This document shows, one piece after another, positions 1 to 5,555 of a stretch of 5,909 nt of DNA (positions within the stretch are counted from its first letter, which is position 1; each line of letters opens with the position of its first letter). A program made the translations under genes and the position numbers. The DNA is from Methylovirgula sp. GTDB lineage: Bacteria > Pseudomonadota > Alphaproteobacteria > Rhizobiales > Beijerinckiaceae. The stretch covers positions 1 through 5,909 of the forward strand of contig JASHSW010000075.1 in assembly GCA_030038595.1 (NCBI GenBank). The letters are read 5' to 3'. Below the pieces are notes generated by a model. The model did no database searches. It had not been told where the DNA came from and saw only the letters and a program-made list of their open reading frames with translations.

Positions 1-249
1 TTCCGCGGCACGGAATGGATGCTCGAGCCCTGCCGTTCCTGCCCGCGCAAGACGATCGATTTCGGCGGTTGCCGCTGCCAGGCTCTGGCACTTACCGGCG
101 ATGCCCGCAATGCCGATCCGATCTGCCACCTCTCACCGTATCACGACAAAGTGGCCGAGATTGCCGCCACTTTCGACGACGTCGATGCAAATGTGCCGGC
201 GTCCGACTATATCTACCGCACGCTCAAGACGCGGGTGCCGGCAGAATAG
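1..249 (+). CDS. pqqE: PQQ synthesis radical SAM enzyme PqqE, C-terminal fragment
   Basis: The first 82 codons read in frame 1 from the window edge to a TAG stop; the gene starts upstream of the window. PqqE is the cytosolic radical SAM/SPASM enzyme that, with the chaperone PqqD, makes the carbon-carbon bond between Glu and Tyr of the PqqA peptide, the first chemical step of PQQ synthesis. The fragment carries the end of the SPASM domain. It shows C11-x2-C14-x5-D20-x3-C24-x-C26-x15-C42, the auxiliary iron-sulfur cluster ligand pattern of PqqE, including the aspartate (D20 here) known as an unusual cluster ligand in the Methylorubrum enzyme. [14 protein letters not shown] and the DPxCHLSP segment are also PqqE hallmarks. 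The radical SAM CxxxCxxC motif lies outside the window. Upstream pqqABCD genes are expected but not visible. Confidence 0.93.
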   Translation, partial: FRGTEWMLEPCRSCPRKTIDFGGCRCQALALTGDARNADPICHLSPYHDKVAEIAATFDDVDANVPASDYIYRTLKTRVPAE

Positions 250-286
250 AAATGCCCGGCATCTCGCTCAGCCGTGAGGTCGAGAG

Positions 287-1132
287 ATGATGCAGGGCAA
301 GACCGTGGTAATCACCGGCGCGACCTCCGGAATCGGCGAAGTCGCGGCGCTCGAACTGGCCGGGATGGGCGCTAAGATTGTCCTGGTCGCGCGCGACAAA
401 ACGCGCGGCGAGGCGACGCTTGCGCGGCTCAACGAGCGAGCGCCGGCCGTCGGGCACCGGATCGTCTATGGCGATTTGGCGGAACTCGCCGACATGAAAC
501 GCGTCGCCGGGGAGATCGCTGCCTCCGAGCCGCGCATCGACGTGCTCATCAATAACGCCGGCGCGCTTTTTTCGCAGCGGGAAGTGACCAAAGACGGATT
601 CGAGCGCACCTTCGCGCTCGACCATCTTTCCTATTTTGTCGTCACCGCGGGGTTGCGCGAACGCCTGCTCGCTGCCGGCGGCGCGCGCATCGTCAACACC
701 TCGTCCGACGCGCACAGAGGCGCGCGCTTCGACATCGACGATTTGCAGACGGAAAAATACACCGGTCTGGGTGCCTATGCGCGAGCCAAGCTCGAAAACA
801 TCCTGTTCACCCGCGAGCTGGCGCGCCGGCTGAAGGGCACGAACGCGACGGCGAACGCCCTTCATCCCGGCGTCGTCGCGACGCGCTTCGGCCACGAGAG
901 CGGCGGCATCGTCGGCTCTCTGCTCAAGGTCGTCCAACGTTTTGCGATTTCTCCGGAGAAGGGCGCGGAGACGATCGTCTATCTCGCCTCGTCTCCCGAG
1001 GTCGCGGGTGTGAGCGGCGAATATTTCTATAAGTGCAAGGCAAAGGCGCCGACGAGCGCGGCGCAAGACGATCGGCTCGCCGCCGCGCTTTGGGAGAAGA
1101 GCGCCGCCCTTACCGGCGTCGACTGGCTGTAA
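287..1132 (+). CDS. SDR-family NAD(P)-dependent oxidoreductase (retinol dehydrogenase-like)
   Basis: This is a 281-residue short-chain dehydrogenase/reductase with a single Rossmann domain, probably soluble. It shows the cofactor motif TGATSGIG (10-17), R36 after strand 2 (suggesting NADP(H) preference), D63 for the adenine ring, NNAG (89-92), the active-site Ser in NTSSDAH (S139/S140), Y164-x3-K168, and the PG turn in LHPGVVATRF. Length and the C-terminal LWEKSAALTG segment fit the retinol dehydrogenase/WWOX-like bacterial group; the substrate cannot be read from sequence. The catalytic tetrad Asn, normally in the helix reading like NHLxYF, is D112 here (LDHLSYF). Two ATGs are adjacent (287, 290); GAGG at 276-279 sits 7 bases before the first, so 287 was chosen. 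It lies 37 bp after pqqE and may be cotranscribed, but a role in PQQ synthesis is not implied. Confidence 0.93.
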   Translation: MMQGKTVVITGATSGIGEVAALELAGMGAKIVLVARDKTRGEATLARLNERAPAVGHRIVYGDLAELADMKRVAGEIAASEPRIDVLINNAGALFSQREVTKDGFERTFALDHLSYFVVTAGLRERLLAAGGARIVNTSSDAHRGARFDIDDLQTEKYTGLGAYARAKLENILFTRELARRLKGTNATANALHPGVVATRFGHESGGIVGSLLKVVQRFAISPEKGAETIVYLASSPEVAGVSGEYFYKCKAKAPTSAAQDDRLAAALWEKSAALTGVDWL

Positions 1133-1159
1133 GCCAAGCGGGCCACCAACGGCTTGGCT
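1132..1159. terminator. Hairpin between convergent genes, possible bidirectional terminator
   Basis: AGCCAAGC (1132-1139) and GCTTGGCT (1152-1159) form a perfect 8-bp stem around a 12-base loop. The hairpin starts on the last base of the dehydrogenase stop codon and ends on the last base of the convergent gene's stop, so it would be at the 3' end of both transcripts. Neither side has a T-run, so intrinsic termination is only a possibility; it could instead be a 3' stabilising stem. Confidence 0.45.
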
Positions 1160-1539
1160 CAGTCGTAGTCGAATTGAGCCGCCTGAAAGGCGAGATCGGT
1201 CGTCATCGGATTGAGCATGATGACCTTCGTCTCGTTGACGCAGCCGTCATCGATGGTTGCGAGCGTATCGTAGCCGAGTGCCGGGAACCGTCCAACGATG
1301 ATCCCGTCTCCCCAGTAGTCGGCGTCGCGGCCGGTGCGACTGTTGACATAGTCAACAAAGTCTTCGGCCTGATCTCCGTCGAGGCGCAGGGCCACGCCTC
1401 CGGCATTTGTGGCGGCGGCCTGCGTGTTGAGGAGCGCCACGCCAACCGGTATGCAGGCGGGGCCGGCGGCTTTCGCAATCGGAATGAAGCTGATGCAGCT
1501 CGCGAGAGCGAACGTGGTTCCAAGAAGAAGCTTTTTCAT
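1159..1539 (-). CDS. Small exported protein of unknown function
   Basis: This is a 126-residue protein that I do not recognise. The N-terminus is a typical export signal: MKK, a hydrophobic stretch to about residue 21, then AKA-AG, giving a likely signal peptidase I cut after A24 or A25. An alternative is lipoprotein processing at C15, since L12-A13-S14-C15 resembles a lipobox. The mature part of about 100 residues is acidic and soluble-looking, with two cysteines (C29, C100) that could form a disulfide, a central acidic stretch (DGDQAEDFVDYV) and a D/Y-rich end (QFDYD). The open frame extends upstream to 1725, but that extension is Arg-rich and lacks protein character. The ATG at 1539 was chosen because AAGAGG lies 7 bases before it and a signal peptide starts there. 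It is convergent with the dehydrogenase. Confidence 0.75.
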   Translation of the reverse strand: MKKLLLGTTFALASCISFIPIAKAAGPACIPVGVALLNTQAAATNAGGVALRLDGDQAEDFVDYVNSRTGRDADYWGDGIIVGRFPALGYDTLATIDDGCVNETKVIMLNPMTTDLAFQAAQFDYD

Positions 1540-1760
1540 CACGGTACCTCTTGTTGCTGAGAAACGGCCTGCCAGCCGAACTTGGCCGCTACGGCGTCGC
1601 CGCCGATGGGCAATGCGCGGCGGCAACGCATCGTGCCGACCTTCGTTTCGCCGCGCCAACCGCCCTTTGCAAATGTGAACCAAACGCCAAGCCGAGGGTG
1701 CATCGCCTGCCGTGCGCCGGCCCACGCCGGTTGCGTCAAAACCGCGAACCGCCTAAGCAT
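1539..1760 (-). CDS. Possible small ORF upstream of the exported protein (doubtful)
   Basis: A 73-codon frame fills most of the 252-bp gap between the exported-protein gene and rph. I recognise no family. For reality: its TGA overlaps the next ATG as TGATG, a translational-coupling arrangement; by my count about 53 of 73 third positions are G or C, as in real genes here; and CGGAG lies 3 bases before the ATG. Against it: it would leave only 31 bp to the divergent rph start, so the rph promoter would lie inside it. The GGAG spacing is also short, and the protein (several Trp, RGETKVGTMRCRRALPIGGD) shows no domain. If it is not a gene, this stretch is the 5' region of both neighbours. A weak candidate rph promoter is TTGCGT (1731-1736), 17 bases, TAAGCA (1754-1759). 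CCGGC/GCCGG around 1720 is a minor inverted repeat. Confidence 0.25.
   Translation of the reverse strand: MLRRFAVLTQPAWAGARQAMHPRLGVWFTFAKGGWRGETKVGTMRCRRALPIGGDAVAAKFGWQAVSQQQEVP
1547..1552 (-). promoter_or_regulatory. Ribosome binding site of the small exported protein
   Basis: On the minus strand AAGAGG precedes ATG(1539) by 7 bases. It decides the start in favour of the signal-peptide form over the longer open frame. Confidence 0.55.
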
Positions 1761-1791
1761 CAGCTCCGATTGATGCAGTCAGAGGATTTTC

Positions 1792-2505
1792 ATGCGTCCT
1801 TCCAAACGCGCGGCGGATGAATTGCGGCCGGTCTCGCTGGAGCGCAATGTCGCGCGCTATGCGGAAGGCTCTTGCCTCGTCAAATTCGGCGAGACGCACG
1901 TGCTGTGCACGGCCTCGCTCGAGGACAAGCCTCCGCAATGGCTGCGTGGCCAAGGTCGCGGTTGGGTGACTGCGGAGTACGCCATGTTGCCGCGCGCCAC
2001 GCAGACGCGTTGCAAACGGGAAGTGACGGCGGGACGGCCCTCGGGGCGCACCCAGGAGATCCAGCGGCTCATCGGCCGCAGCTTGCGCGCTGTGACCGAT
2101 TTGCAGATGCTTGGCGAACGGCAGATTACCATCGACTGCGACGTGCTGCAGGCGGACGGCGGCACGCGGACGGCGGCGATCACCGGCGCATGGGTGGCGC
2201 TGCGCGATTGCCTCAAATGGATGCACGGCCGCTCGATCCTCAAGGAACTTCCGCTGCGCGATCACGTCGCGGCGGTCTCTTGCGGCATTTCCAACGGAGA
2301 GGCGGTACTCGACCTCGATTACGCGGAGGACGTCGTCGCCGAGACCGATGCGAATTTTGTCATCACAGGAGCGGGCTCGCTCGTCGAGGTGCAGGCAACG
2401 GCGGAGGCCGCGGTGTTCAGCGAGGCCGAACTCAACATCATGCTGAAACTCGCCCGCGCCGGAATCGGGCGACTCATCGAACTGCAGAAGCGGGCGATCG
2501 CCTGA
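1792..2505 (+). CDS. rph: Ribonuclease PH
   Basis: The 237-residue product is the normal full length for RNase PH, a cytosolic phosphorolytic 3'-to-5' exoribonuclease that trims tRNA precursors and other RNAs using phosphate and forms a ring-shaped hexamer. Family motifs are clear: [19 protein letters not shown] at the start, [14 protein letters not shown] (57-70), [16 protein letters not shown] (85-100) with R86, and [15 protein letters not shown] (120-134) with the phosphate-binding T125 and R126. The acidic [14 protein letters not shown] segment (173-186) carries the metal-associated aspartates (likely D180, D186), and [11 protein letters not shown] is near the end. The start is supported by AGAGGA at 1781-1786, 5 bases before the ATG. 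Its stop overlaps the rdgB start by one base. No residue I would expect to be essential is missing, so this should be active. Confidence 0.98.
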   Translation: MRPSKRAADELRPVSLERNVARYAEGSCLVKFGETHVLCTASLEDKPPQWLRGQGRGWVTAEYAMLPRATQTRCKREVTAGRPSGRTQEIQRLIGRSLRAVTDLQMLGERQITIDCDVLQADGGTRTAAITGAWVALRDCLKWMHGRSILKELPLRDHVAAVSCGISNGEAVLDLDYAEDVVAETDANFVITGAGSLVEVQATAEAAVFSEAELNIMLKLARAGIGRLIELQKRAIA

Positions 2506-3140
2506 TGGGCAAACGCCTCGAGGGCCGTTTGGTGATCGCCACTCATAATCCCGGCAAGCTTTGGGAGATGCGCGCCTTGCTTGCCCCGCACGGAATCGAG
2601 GCGGTCTCCGCGGCGGAACTAGGCTTGACGGAACCTGCGGAGACGGGCGGGGATTTCCGGCAGAATGCGGCGTTGAAAGCGCGCGCCGCCGCGCAGTCCG
2701 CAAATCTGCCGGCGCTGGCCGACGATTCCGGACTTTGCGTCGATGCGCTCGGCGGCGCGCCGGGGCTCCATTCGGCGCGGTGGGCCGAGGCGACGCCGGG
2801 CGGTCCGCGCGACTTCGCGACGGCCATCGAGAAAGTCGAAGCCGCGCTGCGCAAAACAGGGGCAGCGCCGCCGTTTCGCGCGCATTTCACTTCCGCGCTC
2901 GCGCTCGCCTGGCCCGACGGCCGCACCGAGAACTTCGAGGGGAAGGTGTTTGGCACGCTCGTCTTCCCGCCGCGCGGCGGACTCGGCTTTGGTTACGACC
3001 CGATCTTTCTGCCGGATGGGTTCACGCGCACGTTTGGCGAAATGCTCATGGACGAGAAACAGGCAATTCCTGCCGACGGCTCGCCGGCGCTCTCACATCG
3101 CGCCCGGGCGTTCCAAGCGTTCGCGCGCGCCTGTCTTTAA
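2505..3140 (+). CDS. rdgB: Non-canonical purine NTP pyrophosphatase (RdgB/HAM1, ITPase)
   Basis: This 211-residue HAM1-family enzyme hydrolyses dITP, ITP and XTP to the monophosphates plus pyrophosphate, keeping deaminated purines out of DNA and RNA; it is cytosolic and usually dimeric. Visible motifs are ATHNPGK (12-18), the ETG loop near 46-48, [22 protein letters not shown] (72-93) with the D73-D74 metal/catalytic pair, [12 protein letters not shown] (161-172) and LSHRARAF (196-203). A short insert between DEK (183-185) and LSHR resembles what I remember from other Hyphomicrobiales RdgB proteins. The usual ENA of the GxTFxENAxxKA motif reads QNA here (Q53). The ATG shares its A with the rph TGA stop, so this gene is probably translated by coupling. 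The open frame upstream of this ATG lies inside rph and is a shadow. Confidence 0.97.
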   Translation: MGKRLEGRLVIATHNPGKLWEMRALLAPHGIEAVSAAELGLTEPAETGGDFRQNAALKARAAAQSANLPALADDSGLCVDALGGAPGLHSARWAEATPGGPRDFATAIEKVEAALRKTGAAPPFRAHFTSALALAWPDGRTENFEGKVFGTLVFPPRGGLGFGYDPIFLPDGFTRTFGEMLMDEKQAIPADGSPALSHRARAFQAFARACL

Positions 3141-3227
3141 CGCCGGCGCGCCAATTGTCGCGGGTTCTGGCCCTTGCTGCACAACTGCGAACTCGCGATA
3201 ATCACGCTCCAGGAAAGGCGTTGGGCG

Positions 3228-3518
3228 ATGGCGGACAGTTGGGAAACGAAATACGGATCGCGTCGCGTGCGCCATGACCCGCCGACGCTCAAAGAAGCGA
3301 TCGTCGCGGCACAAGGCCTTTCCGACCAACTTGCCGAGCAGATCGAGATCGCCGCCGGGTTCCTGGATCTGCCGGTCGAAGTAGTGCGCGCCGAGGTCTT
3401 GAAGAGCGTCGCGCCGCGCCAGGCGGCGCGCGTCGTGACGACCACGAGCCGCGAGGGGGCGGGGCGCACCGTGATCGTCGAACGCAAGACACGGCGCAGT
3501 CGTCCAAACGAAGCCTGA
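3228..3518 (+). CDS. Small hypothetical protein downstream of rdgB
   Basis: This 96-residue protein belongs to no family I can name. It starts MADSWETKYGSRRV, has a helix-rich middle (roughly 18-65) with an acidic AEQIEIAAGFLDLPVEVVRAE stretch, and ends in a basic tail with VVTTTSREGAGRTVIVERK (about 68-86). That tail loosely recalls the RTVVVEK-type segment at the N-terminus of alphaproteobacterial IF-2; this is a resemblance only. There is no signal peptide or membrane segment, so it is probably cytosolic. The start was put at ATG 3228 because AGGAAAGG lies at 3211-3218, 9 bases upstream; the same frame is open back to an ATG at 3174, but that extension has no ribosome site. It lies 87 bp after rdgB on the same strand, so cotranscription is possible, and is convergent with the SulP gene. 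Confidence 0.72.
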   Translation: MADSWETKYGSRRVRHDPPTLKEAIVAAQGLSDQLAEQIEIAAGFLDLPVEVVRAEVLKSVAPRQAARVVTTTSREGAGRTVIVERKTRRSRPNEA

Positions 3519-3545
3519 ACGCCGAACTCCGCTCGCCGCCTCACT

Positions 3546-3577
3546 GCAGAGAACGATCATGACGGCTTTATCTCTGC
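3546..3577. terminator. Inverted repeat between convergent genes, weak terminator candidate
   Basis: GCAGAGA (3546-3552) and TCTCTGC (3571-3577) are complementary over 7 bp with an 18-base loop. The right arm lies in the last codons of the SulP gene, so the stem spans its stop codon. The loop is long and there is no T-run after the stem in either direction, so the terminator call is tentative. Confidence 0.28.
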
Positions 3578-5260
3578 GTCGCGCGCGAGCGCGTCCACCG
3601 CTTCCTGCACGGAGCGGAAGACGCGCTCTTGTCCCAACTCGGCGTCGATCCCGAAACGATGCACCGCCTGCTCGGCGCGCAGCGATTCGAGCCGCGCGAT
3701 CGCGAAATCGACCGCCGCTGCGTGGCAATCGCGAATGATTGCACGCAGCGTCTCGGCGGCGGTGAAGTCGATCCGCGAAATATTCGCTGCTTCCAGGACA
3801 ACGAGCTTCATTGGCGTTTCCCGCGAGGTCGCGTCCGCGGCCCGCAGAACCGCGGTAATTTCGCGGCGCAGCCGATCGGCATTGAGAAACGAGAGCGGCG
3901 CGTCGAAGGATAGCACAGTGACGCCCGCCAACGTTTCGCCTTTCTGATTCTCCGTTGGAGGCCACCAGATCGAAGTTCCCGGGACGCGCTTGAAAACGAT
4001 CACCTCGCCGCTTGCCGTGTCCCATAAGCCGTGCATGAGCGAGAGCCCGATGCCGATTGCCACGCCTTCCCCGATCGGCAGGAGAATGATCGCGGCGGCG
4101 GTGGCAACGATGAGCAGGAATTCCGGGAAGGATTGACGAAGGATCGCCGCAATCTGGTCGAAGCGGATGATTTCGAGCGCTACAAAAAGCAGCACGCCGG
4201 ACAAAGCTGCACGTGGCACATCGCGCAACAACTCCGCGCCGAAGAGAAGTAAAAGCAGCAGAATTGCCGCGGCGACAAGGCAGGTGAGCTGCGAACGGGC
4301 GCCGCTTGCCATCGCAATCTCGGTCGAAGGCGGACTTGAATCGACCGGGAAGGTGCCGAACAGGCCGGCGAGGATGCTGCCGGCACCGACGCCGAGGATA
4401 TCGCGGTCAAGATCCGGCGGCTCGTCCGATGCATATTCGCGACTTGTCGCCGCCGTCTGTACAATAATGACGATCGCTACGACGAGCGTCAGCGGAAAAA
4501 GTTCGGCGATCTCGGCCGGCGAGACCACCGGGATCGCGGGAACCGGCAAACTGCGGGGAATTTCCCCGAGAACCGCCACGCCGTGCGCTTCGAGCCGGAA
4601 GACGACCACGCTCAACGTCGCAATGCCCAATCCGATGAGCGCCGCCGGGATGCGTGGATCGATGCGCTGCCCGGCAAGAAGCAGAGCGAGCTCGCCGAGC
4701 GCAATCGCAACTGTAAACGGATTGATTGTGCCGAGCGCCGCGGGGATTTCGCCGACGTGCGGCGGCAGCGCAATGCCGAGAATCGTCGGTACTTGCGAGC
4801 CCAGGATATGCGCCGCAATGCCGACCAGAAAGCCGACGGTCACCGGGATGGAAAGCAAATCCCCGATCCGCCCCAGCCGAGACAGCCCGGCGGCGACCAG
4901 CGCCAGGCCGACCATCAGCGCCAGCGCCGCTGACAACAGTGCGTATTCCTTCGTGCCGCCCGCGGCGACAAGCACGAGACTGCCGGCGAAAATCGGCGTG
5001 ATTGTCGAATCGGCGCAGCAGCAGAGAAAAGGATTGGCGCCGAACGCAGCGAAGCCGAGCGCGCCGGCCATAAAGGCGAAGAAGCCGATCTGCGGCGGAA
5101 ATCCGCCGAGATGCGCGGTCGCCATTTGCGAGGGTATGGCGATCGCCGCAAGGCTCAGCCCGGCAGCAAGATCGGCCGGCAGAAAGCGCGCTTTGTAGCC
5201 GCGTAACGAAGGCAAGAACGCCGCGATGCGGTTGCCGCTAAGCAGCGGACCGAGCCTCAT
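3557..5260 (-). CDS. SulP-family anion transporter with C-terminal STAS domain
   Basis: This 567-residue inner-membrane protein is of the SulP/SLC26 family, whose bacterial members move sulfate, bicarbonate or dicarboxylates, often with H+ or Na+. Residues 31-410 hold a series of hydrophobic segments (for example 31-52, 57-75, 107-127, 135-155, 253-272, 324-345, 350-366, 380-410). The repeat-1 core reads FGANPFLCCCADSTITPIF (73-91), and FGTFPVDSSPPST (301-313) with GARSQLT (320-326) marks the repeat-2 core. A STAS domain covers about 445-560, with ISRIDFTAAETL (494-505) at the position phosphorylated as DSSG in anti-sigma antagonists. Normally SVG- or GPD-like residues precede the core helix; here there are three cysteines, C80-C82. 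The substrate is unknown, and no sulfate assimilation gene lies nearby. The start was set at ATG 5260 by its ribosome site; longer forms from ATG 5272 or TTG 5284 lack one. Confidence 0.92.
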   Translation of the reverse strand: MRLGPLLSGNRIAAFLPSLRGYKARFLPADLAAGLSLAAIAIPSQMATAHLGGFPPQIGFFAFMAGALGFAAFGANPFLCCCADSTITPIFAGSLVLVAAGGTKEYALLSAALALMVGLALVAAGLSRLGRIGDLLSIPVTVGFLVGIAAHILGSQVPTILGIALPPHVGEIPAALGTINPFTVAIALGELALLLAGQRIDPRIPAALIGLGIATLSVVVFRLEAHGVAVLGEIPRSLPVPAIPVVSPAEIAELFPLTLVVAIVIIVQTAATSREYASDEPPDLDRDILGVGAGSILAGLFGTFPVDSSPPSTEIAMASGARSQLTCLVAAAILLLLLLFGAELLRDVPRAALSGVLLFVALEIIRFDQIAAILRQSFPEFLLIVATAAAIILLPIGEGVAIGIGLSLMHGLWDTASGEVIVFKRVPGTSIWWPPTENQKGETLAGVTVLSFDAPLSFLNADRLRREITAVLRAADATSRETPMKLVVLEAANISRIDFTAAETLRAIIRDCHAAAVDFAIARLESLRAEQAVHRFGIDAELGQERVFRSVQEAVDALARDAEIKPS

Positions 5261-5263
5261 GAT

Positions 5264-5270
5264 CCTCTCC
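5264..5270 (-). promoter_or_regulatory. Ribosome binding site deciding the SulP start
   Basis: On the minus strand GGAGAGG lies 3 bases before ATG(5260), with its GGAG core 6 bases away. The two alternative in-frame starts (5272 ATG, 5284 TTG) have nothing comparable, and ATG 5272 is itself part of this site. Confidence 0.65.
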
Positions 5271-5358
5271 ATGAAACGCCGCAACCCCGCAAAATGCGGC
5301 TTTCGACTTCTAAGGCGCGAGCAGGGAAGCGGAAATCGGTTTTTTGAAGCCTGTCGAC

Positions 5359-5380
5359 GGGCGAACCAAAGGGTTCGTTC
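5359..5380. repeat. Compact hairpin in the SulP upstream region
   Basis: CGAACC (5362-5367), an AAAG loop, and GGTTCG (5372-5377) form a perfect 6-bp stem. On the plus strand it extends to 9 pairs with two G-T wobbles (5359-5361 with 5378-5380). No T-run follows on either strand, so it is not a plain terminator. It would fall in the SulP leader if transcription starts further upstream. Confidence 0.35.
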
Positions 5381-5393
5381 GGCAAAGACAGTG

Positions 5394-5480
5394 GATCCGG
5401 CCTAATACTTAGGTGTATCTACATAGCTTATACGACGAATTACAAGCAATGCTATGTATATCATTGTGTTAGTCCGGATC
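5394..5480. repeat. 87-bp nested imperfect palindrome
   Basis: Outer arms GATCCGGCCTAA (5394-5405) and TTAGTCCGGATC (5469-5480) are inverted copies with 11 of 12 matches. Inner arms ATCTACATAGC (5417-5427) and GCTATGTATAT (5451-5461) match at 10 of 11. Allowing one 4-base offset the two arms are complementary at 24 of 30 aligned positions, around a 23-base centre (5428-5450). No flanking direct repeat was found. It may be a regulator-binding dyad for the divergent genes, an RNA/cruciform structure, or a small MITE-like element; the sequence alone does not decide. Confidence 0.6.
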
Positions 5481-5492
5481 GTCTCGAATAAT
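5465..5492 (+). promoter_or_regulatory. Candidate promoter for the CheW gene
   Basis: TTGTGT (5465-5470) and AATAAT (5487-5492, 5 of 6 to TATAAT) are separated by 16 bases, giving a transcription start near 5499 and a leader of about 57 bases before ATG 5556. The -35 box overlaps the right arm of the palindrome, a natural position for regulator control. The match is modest and the region is A+T-rich, so chance is possible. Confidence 0.3.
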
Positions 5493-5555
5493 TAGACCGG
5501 AATGCAAAATACAACAAAACTATTTTACAAGGATTGCCGCTTATTTCCATCTATC

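Larger units (their letters stand above)
5261..5555. other. Divergent intergenic region between the SulP and CheW genes
   Basis: No gene is supported here. The SulP-proximal part (to about 5400) has ordinary G+C content and includes two small hairpins: GCCGCA/TGCGGC (5278-5283 with 5295-5300) in the SulP leader, and the 5359-5380 stem. From 5401 to 5555 the composition switches: by my count 100 of 155 bases are A or T. This part holds a nested palindrome and a candidate promoter. Promoters for both divergent genes must lie in this region. Confidence 0.6.

Noticed and set aside
224..1066. 280-codon open frame antisense to the dehydrogenase
   Set aside because: It is Arg- and Ala-rich, shows no domain, and covers a gene with intact SDR motifs; antisense open frames are expected at this G+C content.
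1033..1560. 175-codon plus-strand frame across the exported-protein gene
   Set aside because: The minus strand has a signal peptide and a ribosome site; the plus frame has neither and overlaps the dehydrogenase end.
1753..2703. 316-codon minus-strand frame over rph and rdgB
   Set aside because: It is antisense to two unmistakable genes and its composition is a shadow of their codons.
3093..4025. 310-codon minus-strand frame spanning rdgB end, the small gene and SulP end
   Set aside because: It crosses three better-supported genes in the wrong frame or strand, with Arg-rich low-quality sequence.
4167..5198. 343-codon plus-strand frame inside the SulP gene
   Set aside because: It is Ser/Ala/Pro/Arg-rich without domains, antisense to a transporter with clear membrane segments and a STAS domain.
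5394..5480. Insertion sequence end or attachment site
   Set aside because: There is inverted-repeat structure but no transposase, integrase, tRNA or flanking target duplication, so only a repeat was called.
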